Positions 31,386 through 39,349 of a stretch of DNA of 40,833 bases are shown here, in pieces. The stretch is from assembly GCA_022843045.1 (NCBI GenBank), contig JALHOJ010000036.1:1-40833 (forward strand), read 5' to 3'. This DNA comes from Phycisphaerales bacterium (GTDB lineage Bacteria > Planctomycetota > Phycisphaerae > Phycisphaerales > UBA1924). The position numbers and the translations under genes were made by a program. Below the pieces are notes generated by a model that saw nothing but the letters and a program-made list of their open reading frames with translations, did no database searches and was not told the DNA's origin. Position 1 is the stretch's first letter; every line of letters begins with the position of its first letter.

Positions 31386-32219
31386 ATGAGTACGAAGGTT
31401 TACGAATCGGCGAGCGCGGCGTTTGATGGGTTGAAGAAGCAGGGCGTGATTCGGGACAACATGACGGTGATGGTCGGAGGGTTTGGGTTGTGCGGGATTC
31501 CCGAGCAGTTGATCATGGCGCTGCGCGATACGGGCGTGAAGGGGCTCACTTGCATCAGCAACAACGCGGGTGTGGACGACTGGGGGCTGGGGCTCTTGCT
31601 GCAGACGCGGCAGATCAAGAAGATGATTTCGAGCTACGTGGGCGAGAACGCCACGTTTGAGAAGCAGTTCATCAGCGGGGAACTTGAGGTTGAGTTCAAT
31701 CCGCAGGGGACGCTCGCGGAGCGGATTCGCGCTGGGGGCGCGGGGATTCCGGCGTTTTATACGGCGACGGGTGCGGGGACGATTGTTGCGGATGGGAAGG
31801 AGACGCGCGAGTTCTATCGGCCCGGGGATGGATTGTGCGGGTGCACGATGCCGGGGCGAGGGTTTGCGGGGCGGGACTTTGCGACGACCGGCGCGGGGAA
31901 GCAGGAGGGGCTGCCGGTGCGGAGTGGAGCGGGCCATCGCGAGTATGTGTTAGAGACGGGGTTGTTCGCGGATTTGTCGCTGGTGAAGGCGCAACGCGGG
32001 GATCAGTTTGGGAACCTGCGGTATCACGCGACGGCGCGGAACTTCAATCCGATGATGGCGACGGCGGCGCACGCGGTGCTGGCGGAAGTGGATGAAGTGG
32101 TGCCGGTGGGCACGATTGAGGCGGATGACGTGCACACGCCTGGGAACTACGTGAATGGGATCGTGTGCACGCGGAGCGTGAAGCGGATTGAGCAGCGGAC
32201 GGTGAGCGCGTCTGCGTGA
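31386..32219 (+). CDS. scoA: 3-oxoacid CoA-transferase subunit A with an internal insertion, no adjacent B subunit
   Basis: The 277-residue protein matches subunit A of succinyl-CoA:3-ketoacid or acetoacetyl-CoA transferases. The CoA-transferase signature DNMTVMVGGFGLCGIPE lies near residues 19-40, followed by LTCISNNAGVDDWGLG, and GNLRYHATARNFNPMMATAA near the end. It would move CoA between short-chain acids with a B subunit. Compared with the usual 230-240 residues it has an extra stretch of about 40 residues (144-184, rich in Gly with two Cys) between the usual GKETREF and REYVLE segments. Subunit B, normally next door, is absent; the next gene is a kinase. The reading frame is intact. Activity therefore depends on a B subunit elsewhere and on tolerance of the insert. 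Confidence 0.87.
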   Translation: MSTKVYESASAAFDGLKKQGVIRDNMTVMVGGFGLCGIPEQLIMALRDTGVKGLTCISNNAGVDDWGLGLLLQTRQIKKMISSYVGENATFEKQFISGELEVEFNPQGTLAERIRAGGAGIPAFYTATGAGTIVADGKETREFYRPGDGLCGCTMPGRGFAGRDFATTGAGKQEGLPVRSGAGHREYVLETGLFADLSLVKAQRGDQFGNLRYHATARNFNPMMATAAHAVLAEVDEVVPVGTIEADDVHTPGNYVNGIVCTRSVKRIEQRTVSASA

Positions 32220-32303
32220 ACGGGGGGCGGGGGTTGGGGCCGAGAAGTGAACGCCGGAATTGGTGAGGGATTCGCAATTTGCTTGGGCAATTGCGGACTG
32301 GTA

Positions 32304-32332
32304 TTGGCGGATTGCTCGCTCTTCTGTATGAT
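32304..32332 (+). promoter_or_regulatory. Putative promoter of the Ser/Thr kinase gene
   Basis: TTGGCG (32304-32309) and TATGAT (32327-32332) are separated by exactly 17 nt, the best promoter match in the window. The predicted leader is about 100 nt to the ATG at 32441 and includes an ATTCGGGG-type repeat. It implies that the kinase gene can be transcribed separately from the CoA-transferase gene. Confidence 0.5.
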
Positions 32333-32378
32333 GGTTTGGATGTTCGTCCGCGAGGGGCGGATGGGGTGTCTTTTGGTC

Positions 32379-32400
32379 GGCATTCGGGGTTCGGGGTTCG
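32379..32400. repeat. ATTCGGGG-type short repeat
   Basis: GGCATTCGGGGTTCGGGGTTCG-type sequence (two TTCGGGG units after GGCATTCGGGG) closely matches 4773-4804. It lies inside the predicted kinase mRNA leader. Confidence 0.55.
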
Positions 32401-32440
32401 TGTTGGGTGGTTGGGGCGTTTGTGGCGAGGAAGCAGTCGC

Positions 32441-35188
32441 ATGGCCATCGCATCACGAATGGAGTCGGGGGCGGGGGCGGGGCGCGACGAACGGGTGCGT
32501 CGGTTGTTCGATGAAGCGATGGACTTGGCGGGGATGGAGCGGACTGATTTTCTCTTGCGGCTGCGGGCGAAGGACCCCGAGGTGTGCGGCGAAGTCGAGG
32601 AACTGCTGTCGCTGAGTCAGACGGACGCGCCGTTCTTTGACAGCGGGGCGAGGAACCTGGCGGGGATCATCATCGGGAAGGACACCCGTGAGAAGTTTCC
32701 GATGGCGCTGGGGAAGTACACCCTGCTGCGCCAGGTGGGCGAGGGCGGGATGGGGGTGGTGTATGAGGCGACGGAGGAGTTTCCGAACCGGACGGTTGCG
32801 CTGAAGCTGGTGCGGCCGGAGGTGACGACGCCCAGCTTGATTCGACGGCTGACGCACGAAGCGGCGGTGCTCGCGAAGCTGCGGCATCCAGGGATTGCTC
32901 AGTTGTTTGAAGCGGGGTTTGTGAATGACAAGTACGGGCGGCGGGTGCCGTACCTGTCGATGGAGTTTGTGGAGGGGCGGTCGCTGTCGCGGTATCTGCG
33001 GGAGGAGAAGCCCGCGTTGGAGCAGCGGCTGGAGGTGCTGGCGCTCTTGTGCGATGCGGTGGACCATGCGCACCGGCGCGGGATCGTGCATAGGGATCTC
33101 AAGCCCGGCAACGTACTGGTCACGAGCGAGGGGCAGCCCAAGGTGTTGGACTTTGGGATTGCGCGATTGACGGAAGAGCACAGCGGGATCACGGTCATCA
33201 CGGGCACGAACCAGCTGGTGGGCACGCTGTCGTACATGTCGCCCGAACAGTTGACGGGGCAGACTCAGCACATTGACAGTCGATGCGACGTGTACGCGCT
33301 GGGCGTGATCGCGTACGAGGCTCTCACGGGTCGGCATCCGATTGAAGTGGACGGTCTGTCGGTCACGGCGAGCGTGATGCGGGTGCAGACTGTGGAGCCG
33401 ACGCTGCTTGGCAAGATCGATCGGGCGTGGCGGGGCGATGTCGAGGCGATCGTGGCCAAGGCGCTGGAGAAGGACCCTGCGCGGCGGTATCAGTCGGCGT
33501 CGGAACTCGCGGCGGATCTGCGGCGGCACCTTCACGATGAACCGGTGACGGCGGCGCGGCAGACAACGACGTATCAGGTTCGCAAGTTGATCCGGCGCAA
33601 CAAGGCCGGGGCGGCGGCGGCGGTGGTTGCGCTGGTGTCGGTGGTTGCGGGCGGGGCGGTTGCGCTGTGGAACGCGAGCGAGGCGCGGCGGTCGGCAAGG
33701 ACGAGCCAGAACATCGGGCTGTTTCTCAAGGACGTGCTGGCGAGTCCTTCGCCTGAGATTGAGGGACGCGACGTGTCGGTGCGGGCGTTGCTGGAGCGCA
33801 GGGCCCCCACTATCGACGAACGATTTGCGGGAGATGACGAGACGCGGCGTGAACTGCATGCGGTGACGGCGCGCACGTTCTTTGGGCTGGGGAATGATGG
33901 GCAGGCGGCTGAGCACTATGCCAAGGCGTTGGAGCTGTTGCCCCGCAACACGCTGGATCGGCAGCGGCAGGCGATCGCGTGGACGGTGGATCGGGCGCGG
34001 GCCCTGCACCGCAGCGATCGATGGAACGATGCGGAGCCGCTGCTGCGGGACGCGTTGGCGCAGGCGAAGGAACTGTTTGGTCCGTCGTCGGCGGAAGTTG
34101 CGTATGTGGAAGTGTGGCTGGGCGCGGTGTTGAACCGTCAGTGTCTGTTTCCGGAATCGCTGGAGATGCTGACGCGGGCGCATGAGGCCCTGCTCACGAG
34201 CGTGGGGCCGGATGATCCGCGGACGGTGGTGGCGAAGGTGCGTCTGGCGGAGCGAGAGTCGTCGGCGGGGAAGGAGTATGCGAAGCGGGTGCAAGTCTCG
34301 ACCGACGCGCATGAAGCGGCGGCGCGGGTGCTCGGACCGTCGCATCCGGACACGCTGATCGCGGCGACGCTGCTGTGGAACTCGCAGGCGTGGATGGCCA
34401 AGAACACGCCTGAGGCGCTGACGGTGCCGATCGCTCAGATCAATGAGAACGCGTCGCGGGCGGTGGATCAGTTGGGGCGGATGCTGGGGCCGGATCATCC
34501 CGAGACGATTCGCGCGAAGCTGGCGCACATGCACATGCTGGTCACGGGCGGGGATTATCAAGGCGCGCTGCGATATCTAGAGGAGTTGCAGGCATCCAAC
34601 GTGCGAACGCTTGGCAAGGATCACATTCAGACGATCATGATGTCGCTGAAGCGGGGCGGACTGCTCGAGCGGGTGGGACGCTTTCACGAGGCGGAAGCGA
34701 CGATTCTCGACGCGATCGCGACGCTCGAACGGCGCGAGCAGCCCTCGTTCATCCTGATGGAGGGGTACTACGTCGCCGGGCGGCTTGCGGCGGGGCGAGG
34801 CCGTTTCGCGGAAGCCCGCGAGTGGTACATGAAGAGCGTCGACTTTGTGCGTCGCTCGAAGAAGGGGAGCCTTGAAGGCGCGTGCCAGGCGATGTGCGCG
34901 GCGGGGCTGGCGGCGTTTGATGCCGGAGACGTGGACGCGGCAATCGAAGATTGGCGCATCGCGTTGCGTGCGGCTGCGCCCGAGACGCCTCGGAGCACGC
35001 TGCGGGTTGAGTGGGCTGCGCTGAACGCGCGGCTGGAAACCCTGGACCGCAGTAGGCCGGCGGACGTGAAGGAGATACGAGAGCTGATGGACGCGGTGTC
35101 GAAGGGCACGTATGAACAGGCGCGGCACGGGAGCCTGGCGTTGCTGGCCCGGGCGGAGGCGTACTTCAAGGATCGTGCTGCGAAGTAG
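32441..35188 (+). CDS. Membrane-bound Ser/Thr protein kinase with C-terminal TPR-like repeats
   Basis: The 915-residue protein has an N-terminal helical region (residues 1-90, DERVRRLFDEAMDLAGMER, typical of planctomycete kinases), then a Hanks-type kinase domain (about 93-370). The Gly loop is VGEGGMGVVY (from 99), catalytic Lys122, Asp219 in HRDLKPGN, Asp237 of DFG, and SPEQ in the activation segment. One membrane helix follows (about 389-412). The outer part (420-915) is built of helical TPR-like repeats with Ala, Leu and Tyr at the expected places (for example QAAEHYAKALELLP). It probably senses an extracytoplasmic partner and phosphorylates cytoplasmic targets. All catalytic residues are present. 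ATG at 32459 is an alternative start. Confidence 0.9.
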   Translation: MAIASRMESGAGAGRDERVRRLFDEAMDLAGMERTDFLLRLRAKDPEVCGEVEELLSLSQTDAPFFDSGARNLAGIIIGKDTREKFPMALGKYTLLRQVGEGGMGVVYEATEEFPNRTVALKLVRPEVTTPSLIRRLTHEAAVLAKLRHPGIAQLFEAGFVNDKYGRRVPYLSMEFVEGRSLSRYLREEKPALEQRLEVLALLCDAVDHAHRRGIVHRDLKPGNVLVTSEGQPKVLDFGIARLTEEHSGITVITGTNQLVGTLSYMSPEQLTGQTQHIDSRCDVYALGVIAYEALTGRHPIEVDGLSVTASVMRVQTVEPTLLGKIDRAWRGDVEAIVAKALEKDPARRYQSASELAADLRRHLHDEPVTAARQTTTYQVRKLIRRNKAGAAAAVVALVSVVAGGAVALWNASEARRSARTSQNIGLFLKDVLASPSPEIEGRDVSVRALLERRAPTIDERFAGDDETRRELHAVTARTFFGLGNDGQAAEHYAKALELLPRNTLDRQRQAIAWTVDRARALHRSDRWNDAEPLLRDALAQAKELFGPSSAEVAYVEVWLGAVLNRQCLFPESLEMLTRAHEALLTSVGPDDPRTVVAKVRLAERESSAGKEYAKRVQVSTDAHEAAARVLGPSHPDTLIAATLLWNSQAWMAKNTPEALTVPIAQINENASRAVDQLGRMLGPDHPETIRAKLAHMHMLVTGGDYQGALRYLEELQASNVRTLGKDHIQTIMMSLKRGGLLERVGRFHEAEATILDAIATLERREQPSFILMEGYYVAGRLAAGRGRFAEAREWYMKSVDFVRRSKKGSLEGACQAMCAAGLAAFDAGDVDAAIEDWRIALRAAAPETPRSTLRVEWAALNARLETLDRSRPADVKEIRELMDAVSKGTYEQARHGSLALLARAEAYFKDRAAK

Positions 35189-35308
35189 CACGATCGCGGG
35201 CAACCGCAGTCGCGACAGTTGGTTGCGGCGATGCGACGCGGGGCCGTTTCCGGGAGTTCATCTTGGAGGGCATATCAGCCGATAATCCTGTCGCGGCAGA
35301 CGCCGCGG

Positions 35309-36301
35309 ATGATGCAACGTGCGCCGGATTTTCAACCTGATGCTGGTGTAGTCGCGGGGGCGGGCGTGGGACGCGGCGCGGCGGTGCTGGATGATTGGCG
35401 GGCGGTGTTGGCATGCCCGGTGTGTGGCGCGGGGCTGGACGATCCGGCGCGATGTGGCGGGTGCAGCGAGGAGTTTGGCGAGGAGGGCGGGACGCCTCGG
35501 TTGATGAGCGCGCGGAGCAGCGCGCCGGTGCGGTTTGACTTTTCGGGTGCGCGAAGCGTGGTGCCTGAGGAGCTCAAGCGGCGGGTGCTGAAGCGGCCAG
35601 CGGTTGGGGTTGCGGGGAAGCTGCCTTATCACATGGATGGCGGCCAGGCCACGGTGTTGGCAGGATTGGCTCGGGGGAGCGGGGTGCTGGAGATCGGGTG
35701 CGGTGGCGGGCAGAACCGGTTGTGGATGCGTGAGCGCGGGCTGCGCTATCTGGGCACGGATGTGTCGAAGACGCGGGTGTATGAGCATCTGCAGGCGTTT
35801 GGCGGACCTGATGTGTTGGCGGACGCCCACTTTCTGCCGATTCGCGACGAAAGCGTGGACTGCGTGTACGCGGCGGCGGTCAATGAGCATCTTGCGTGTC
35901 CGTTGCGGGCGGCGCAGGAAGTGTGGCGGGTGCTGAAGCCGGGGGGCGTGTATCTTGGCAACTGCTCGTTCATGGAGCCCTGGCATGATGAGAGCTTCTT
36001 TCACATGTCGCCCAATGGCGTGATCGAGTTGCTGCTCGCGGCGCGATTCGAGATCGAGTTCGTGTATCCGGGCGCGGGGTGGCACGGGTTTGTCGCGCTG
36101 CCTCGAATGGCGCTGATGGGGCCGCTGCGCGGGCTTGCGCCGCTGGGGCGGTTGTTTCATCTGGTGTACCGCGCACAGACTTGGGCGGCCAACGCACGGC
36201 GGCGGGCCAAGGGCAAGGCGGCGCATGACCCGATCATGGTCGAGGCGAAGATCGCGGGGGCGATGACGTGGATTGCGCGAAAGCCCAAGGGGGCGGCGTG
36301 A
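35309..36301 (+). CDS. Class I SAM-dependent methyltransferase with N-terminal zinc ribbon
   Basis: The 330-residue protein begins with a variable stretch, then a small Cys-rich domain (CPVC from residue 36 and CGGC about 14 residues later) like the Trm112-type ribbon found before many planctomycete methyltransferases. A Rossmann-type domain follows with motif I VLEIGCGGGQN, an acidic strand end YLGTDVSK, and motif LPIRDESVDCVYAAAVNEHL, ending in VWRVLKPGG. It would use S-adenosylmethionine; the acceptor is unknown. Its TGA overlaps the GTG of the next gene, so it is co-translated with two glycosyltransferase-like proteins and may modify their glycan. The start is uncertain (ATG 35309, 35312 or 35231), none with a good Shine-Dalgarno sequence. 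Confidence 0.82.
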   Translation: MMQRAPDFQPDAGVVAGAGVGRGAAVLDDWRAVLACPVCGAGLDDPARCGGCSEEFGEEGGTPRLMSARSSAPVRFDFSGARSVVPEELKRRVLKRPAVGVAGKLPYHMDGGQATVLAGLARGSGVLEIGCGGGQNRLWMRERGLRYLGTDVSKTRVYEHLQAFGGPDVLADAHFLPIRDESVDCVYAAAVNEHLACPLRAAQEVWRVLKPGGVYLGNCSFMEPWHDESFFHMSPNGVIELLLAARFEIEFVYPGAGWHGFVALPRMALMGPLRGLAPLGRLFHLVYRAQTWAANARRRAKGKAAHDPIMVEAKIAGAMTWIARKPKGAA

Positions 36302-37434
36302 GCGAACGTGGTCGCCAACTCTCGCAAGTGCTGGTCGTGCTGATTGGCCGCAATCGCGGCGCGGCGGTTCTGAAGCACTTGGATGCGTTCGCGAGCAATG
36401 CGGGGACGCTCCGCGAACAGCTGGGGATCGACGCGAGAATCGTTGAAGTGCCCGGGATCGACTTTGCGGCGCACGAGATTCGCGCGTGGCAGCCGGAGGT
36501 GGCGATTCTGGTGCCGACATATACGGATTCGGCGGAGAAGGTCATCGAAGTCTGCGACCAGATTCGCAGGCAGCCGGGTGCGCCACGGGTGGTGTACTTT
36601 GACACGTACGACCAGACGAGTTCGCCGCATCTTTCTGTGATTGCACACGTTGATCGGTACCTCAAGAGCAAGAAGCTGGTTGACAACGCGGGGTATGGGC
36701 TCGCGTATGAAGGCGGCAATCCTCTCTCGCAGTTTGCGAAGGCGACGTACGCGTGCGACCTGACGGGGTGGAACTTTGGGAGTGATCTGCCCGAGGCGCA
36801 CGCGGACAAGCTGCGGGCGTGCTGGAGCTTTGGCGTCAGCCGGGACTTCGTGCGGATTCAGCGGGCGGCGGACAAGTACGCTCCCAAGTGGCGGTCGCGG
36901 TTTTTTGACGTGAATCGGCGGATCGGGCTGCTGGCGAGCGACGAGCGGGCGACGCATTGGTATGCCGTGCTGCGGCGCAAGAGCGCAGATGCGATGCATG
37001 AGGCATCCAAGGGGCTTCGCGGCACGGGCGACGCTCGCGTTTCGCGCAGGCGGTATCTGCTTGAGCTCTTCGCAAGTAAGATCGTGTTCAGCCCGTTTGG
37101 CTGGGGCGAGGTGTGCTTCCGCGACTACGAAGCGGCGGCGGCGGGGTGCTTGCTCATCAAGCCGGACATGGGGCACTTGCGGACGTCGCCTGACATTTTT
37201 CGAGACGGTCAGACGTATGTCAGTGTGCGGTGGGATCTCGCGGACTTGGGCGAGAAGATTCGGCACTACCTGGCGAAGCCTGAAGAGGGTGAGCGGATCG
37301 CGGCGGCGGGGGCTGCGGTGCTGCGGGAGTATTCGACTCGCGGTGGATTTGCACGCGACGTTGCGGGCGCGCTGCAGGGACTTGTTCCATCGGCACAAGG
37401 GGCGACGGGGCGCACAGAAGGGAGCGCGGCATGA
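36298..37434 (+). CDS. Glycosyltransferase-like protein, paralogue 1
   Basis: The 378-residue protein shares its whole length with the next gene product. Common blocks are TSSPHLSVIAHVDRYLKSKK (about 115-134), RRYLLEL, SPFGWGEVCFRDYEA (265-279) and DGQTYVSVRWDL. The C-terminal part resembles the Glyco_trans_1_2/CgeB or exostosin-like GT-B second domain, where Glu and Asp near GWGEVCFRDYEA would hold the nucleotide sugar. No signal peptide or membrane helix is seen, so it acts in the cytoplasm or at the membrane face. The GTG at 36298 overlaps the previous stop by GTGA, and its own stop overlaps the next ATG by ATGA: a tightly coupled operon. Donor and acceptor are unknown. Confidence 0.75.
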   Translation: MSERGRQLSQVLVVLIGRNRGAAVLKHLDAFASNAGTLREQLGIDARIVEVPGIDFAAHEIRAWQPEVAILVPTYTDSAEKVIEVCDQIRRQPGAPRVVYFDTYDQTSSPHLSVIAHVDRYLKSKKLVDNAGYGLAYEGGNPLSQFAKATYACDLTGWNFGSDLPEAHADKLRACWSFGVSRDFVRIQRAADKYAPKWRSRFFDVNRRIGLLASDERATHWYAVLRRKSADAMHEASKGLRGTGDARVSRRRYLLELFASKIVFSPFGWGEVCFRDYEAAAAGCLLIKPDMGHLRTSPDIFRDGQTYVSVRWDLADLGEKIRHYLAKPEEGERIAAAGAAVLREYSTRGGFARDVAGALQGLVPSAQGATGRTEGSAA

Positions 37435-38582
37435 GCATCATGACCGATTGCGCGTTCCGCCCGCTGCAGGAGTCGCTCAAGACGCCCGCGATTGGCGCTT
37501 CGCGCGTGTGCAGGATGCTGGTGGCGAGCGTGGGCGAGAAGAAGGAAGCGATCAGCCACACGCATGGCGAGGGGTTCACGCTGGACCGCGATGCGCTGCG
37601 GACGCGGCTCAACATCGAAGCGACGTACGAGCACATTCCGGGACTTGCGAAGGTGCGTGATCGCATCGAGCGGACGCGGCCGGATGTGGTGATCCTAATG
37701 CCGACATGGCGAGACTCGGCGGAAGCGGTTGTTGCTGCGTTTCGCGACCTGCATGAGATGCCAGATCGGCCGCGGTTGGTGTACCTCGATTGGTTTGCGC
37801 CGACGAGTTCGCCGCACTTTGCCGTGTTGCCGTATGTCGATCGGTACCTGAAGCGGAACATCCTCGTCGACTTTGCGGGGTATCGGCGTGAGTATGTGGG
37901 CGGATACGAGGTCGCGCAGTTTGTCGCACAGTTGCTGAAGCTTGATCTTGGCGATTGGCGATTTGGCAGCGAGATTCCGCAGGGCCAGGAGCACAAGCTG
38001 TGGCTGGGGTGGAATTTTGGCGTGGGCGAGACGTATCGGCGGCTGACGCGCTTTGGGAGGTTGCTGGGGCGATCTTGGGCGCTGCGGCATGTTGACGTGA
38101 ATCGCCGACTGGGCCCACCCAGCAAGTCCAACGCGCCCAACGAGTGGTATCAGAACTATCGCGACGCTGCGCTGCACGCGCTGGACCCGCTGGCGGCGAA
38201 GTGGCGGTGCTCGGGGTATGAGCGGATTCCGAGGCGGAAGTACTTGCTGGAGTTGCTGCGCAGCCGAGTGGTGTTCAGTCCGTTTGGCTGGGGCGAGGTG
38301 TGCTTCCGCGATTACGAGGCGGTGGCGTGCGGCGCGCTCTTGGTCAAGCCAGCGATGGAGCACTTGATCACGTCGCCCAACATTTACGTTGATGGCGAGA
38401 CGTACGTCTCCGTCAAGTGGGACTTGTCGGATTCGGCGGAGAAGATCACGCACTATCTCGAGCATCCTGACGCGGCGAAGAAAATCGCGAAGAACGCGCA
38501 GGAGGTTTTGTGGGACTACTACCGCGAGCACCGGTTTGCAGATGACGTCGCGCGTGCGCTGCGGGGATTGCTGCCGGCCTAA
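37431..38582 (+). CDS. Glycosyltransferase-like protein, paralogue 2
   Basis: The 383-residue protein is a tandem duplicate of the preceding product. The blocks TSSPHFAVLPYVDRYLKR, RRKYLLELLRS, SPFGWGEVCFRDYEA (283-297) and DGETYVSVKWDL are kept, while the N-terminal 90 residues have diverged strongly, as expected if acceptor choice changed and the donor site stayed. The ATG overlaps the upstream stop (ATGA). It is the last gene of the methyltransferase-glycosyltransferase unit; 21 nt separate it from the convergent DUF2007 gene with no clear terminator. A role in building or decorating a surface or small-molecule glycan is inferred. Confidence 0.75.
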   Translation: MSIMTDCAFRPLQESLKTPAIGASRVCRMLVASVGEKKEAISHTHGEGFTLDRDALRTRLNIEATYEHIPGLAKVRDRIERTRPDVVILMPTWRDSAEAVVAAFRDLHEMPDRPRLVYLDWFAPTSSPHFAVLPYVDRYLKRNILVDFAGYRREYVGGYEVAQFVAQLLKLDLGDWRFGSEIPQGQEHKLWLGWNFGVGETYRRLTRFGRLLGRSWALRHVDVNRRLGPPSKSNAPNEWYQNYRDAALHALDPLAAKWRCSGYERIPRRKYLLELLRSRVVFSPFGWGEVCFRDYEAVACGALLVKPAMEHLITSPNIYVDGETYVSVKWDLSDSAEKITHYLEHPDAAKKIAKNAQEVLWDYYREHRFADDVARALRGLLPA

Positions 38583-38603
38583 GTGCGCTGGATACGAATC
38601 GAC

Positions 38604-39140
38604 CTACTTTGAGTACCACGCAGAGAGCGCGGCGGCGCTCGTAAAGAGCGCGATGGGCGCAGCGGCTTGTGCGCCCAGCATGCCCAGGAGCAGCGTGGCC
38701 ATCATCAGGACGAACCCGACCTTCGCGAAGCGGGCCCTGCGGGCGCGACGCTCCCAGAAGGGCACGCGATCGAACATCACGGGCGGGGCGCCCGGCTCCA
38801 TCTCGCCGACGTCGACCTCGGCCCAATCCAGATCGACCGAGTCTTGCTTGTTCTTGCGGAGCACCTCGGCGGCGCGGGCGAAGTCGGCTCGGCGGACCTG
38901 AATCTTGATCGGGTCGGTGTATCCACCCTCCCACTGCAGCGCGTTGGCAGAACTGGCAAAGACGCGGGCTTCGATGCCGGCGTCGGCGAGCACGGCGCGG
39001 CGGAGGGAACCCTCGAACTCGGTGCGGGCGGTGGTGAGGGTGATGAGTTGATCGGGATCGAGCGTGCGCGAGGACGCGGCTTGCTTGCCGCCATCGCCGG
39101 CGGTGCGAGGCGTCTCTGGGTTGGGCGGCGGAGCGTCCAT
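38604..39140 (-). CDS. DUF2007-like protein with C-terminal membrane helices
   Basis: The 178-residue protein has a Pro-rich start (residues 1-25), then a DUF2007-type domain (about 33-100, LITLTTARTEFEGSLRRAVL and GIEARVFASS, ending in VRRADFARAAEVL), a fold related to PII-like signal proteins and common as a small appended domain in planctomycetes. Two hydrophobic segments near the C-terminus (about 136-152 and 156-172) anchor it to the membrane. The ATG at 39140 lacks a clear Shine-Dalgarno sequence; an upstream ATG at 39197 would run into the tRNA gene and is rejected. It lies just downstream of tRNA-Ile2 on the same strand. Function unknown. Confidence 0.75.
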   Translation of the reverse strand: MDAPPPNPETPRTAGDGGKQAASSRTLDPDQLITLTTARTEFEGSLRRAVLADAGIEARVFASSANALQWEGGYTDPIKIQVRRADFARAAEVLRKNKQDSVDLDWAEVDVGEMEPGAPPVMFDRVPFWERRARRARFAKVGFVLMMATLLLGMLGAQAAAPIALFTSAAALSAWYSK

Positions 39141-39198
39141 GCGGGTTGGATGCCGGGTGCGGGCGGGGCGTCGCAGGAGTCGGGCGGTGGATCGCAAG

Positions 39199-39271
39199 TC
39201 CCCCCGCCCGGATTCGAACCGGGAACCAAGCGATTATGAGTCGCCTGCTCTAACCGTTGAGCTACAGGGGG
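39199..39271 (-). tRNA. ileX: tRNA-Ile2 (anticodon CAU, read as lysidine-AU)
   Basis: The cloverleaf folds fully on the minus strand: acceptor stem CCCCCTG/CGGGGGG (one G-U pair), D stem GCTC/GAGC, anticodon stem GGCGA/TCGCT with loop CTCATAA, T stem CCCGG/CCGGG with loop TTCGAAT, discriminator A. The anticodon is CAU. The segment AGAGCAGGCGACTCATAATC is, as I recall it, the same as in E. coli ileX, which points to the minor isoleucine tRNA modified by TilS rather than elongator or initiator Met; there is no C1-A72 mismatch or GGG/CCC anticodon stem. CCA is not encoded. The C1-G72 pair is unusual for an isoleucine tRNA. Confidence 0.93.
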
Positions 39272-39298
39272 AACTTTCAACGGTAGGAGTGATGGTCT

Positions 39299-39344
39299 CC
39301 GGCCTAGAAGGCCGGAGGACTCACGGGCTGGAAGCCCGTGCCAC
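39299..39344. repeat. GGA-loop/GCCAC hairpin repeat, double copy
   Basis: CCGGCCT-AGA-AGGCCGG (39299-39315) is followed by ACGGGCT-GGA-AGCCCGT (39323-39339) and GCCAC (39340-39344). Compared with the copy at 14918, the last stem pair has changed from G-C to T-A on both sides, so pairing is kept. It lies 5 nt before the stop of the DUF4126 gene. Confidence 0.8.
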
Positions 39345-39349
39345 TCTCC

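Noticed and set aside
39199..39271. Reading the CAU tRNA as initiator or elongator Met
   Set aside because: No C1-A72 mismatch and no three G-C pairs at the anticodon stem end, while the anticodon arm fits tRNA-Ile2.
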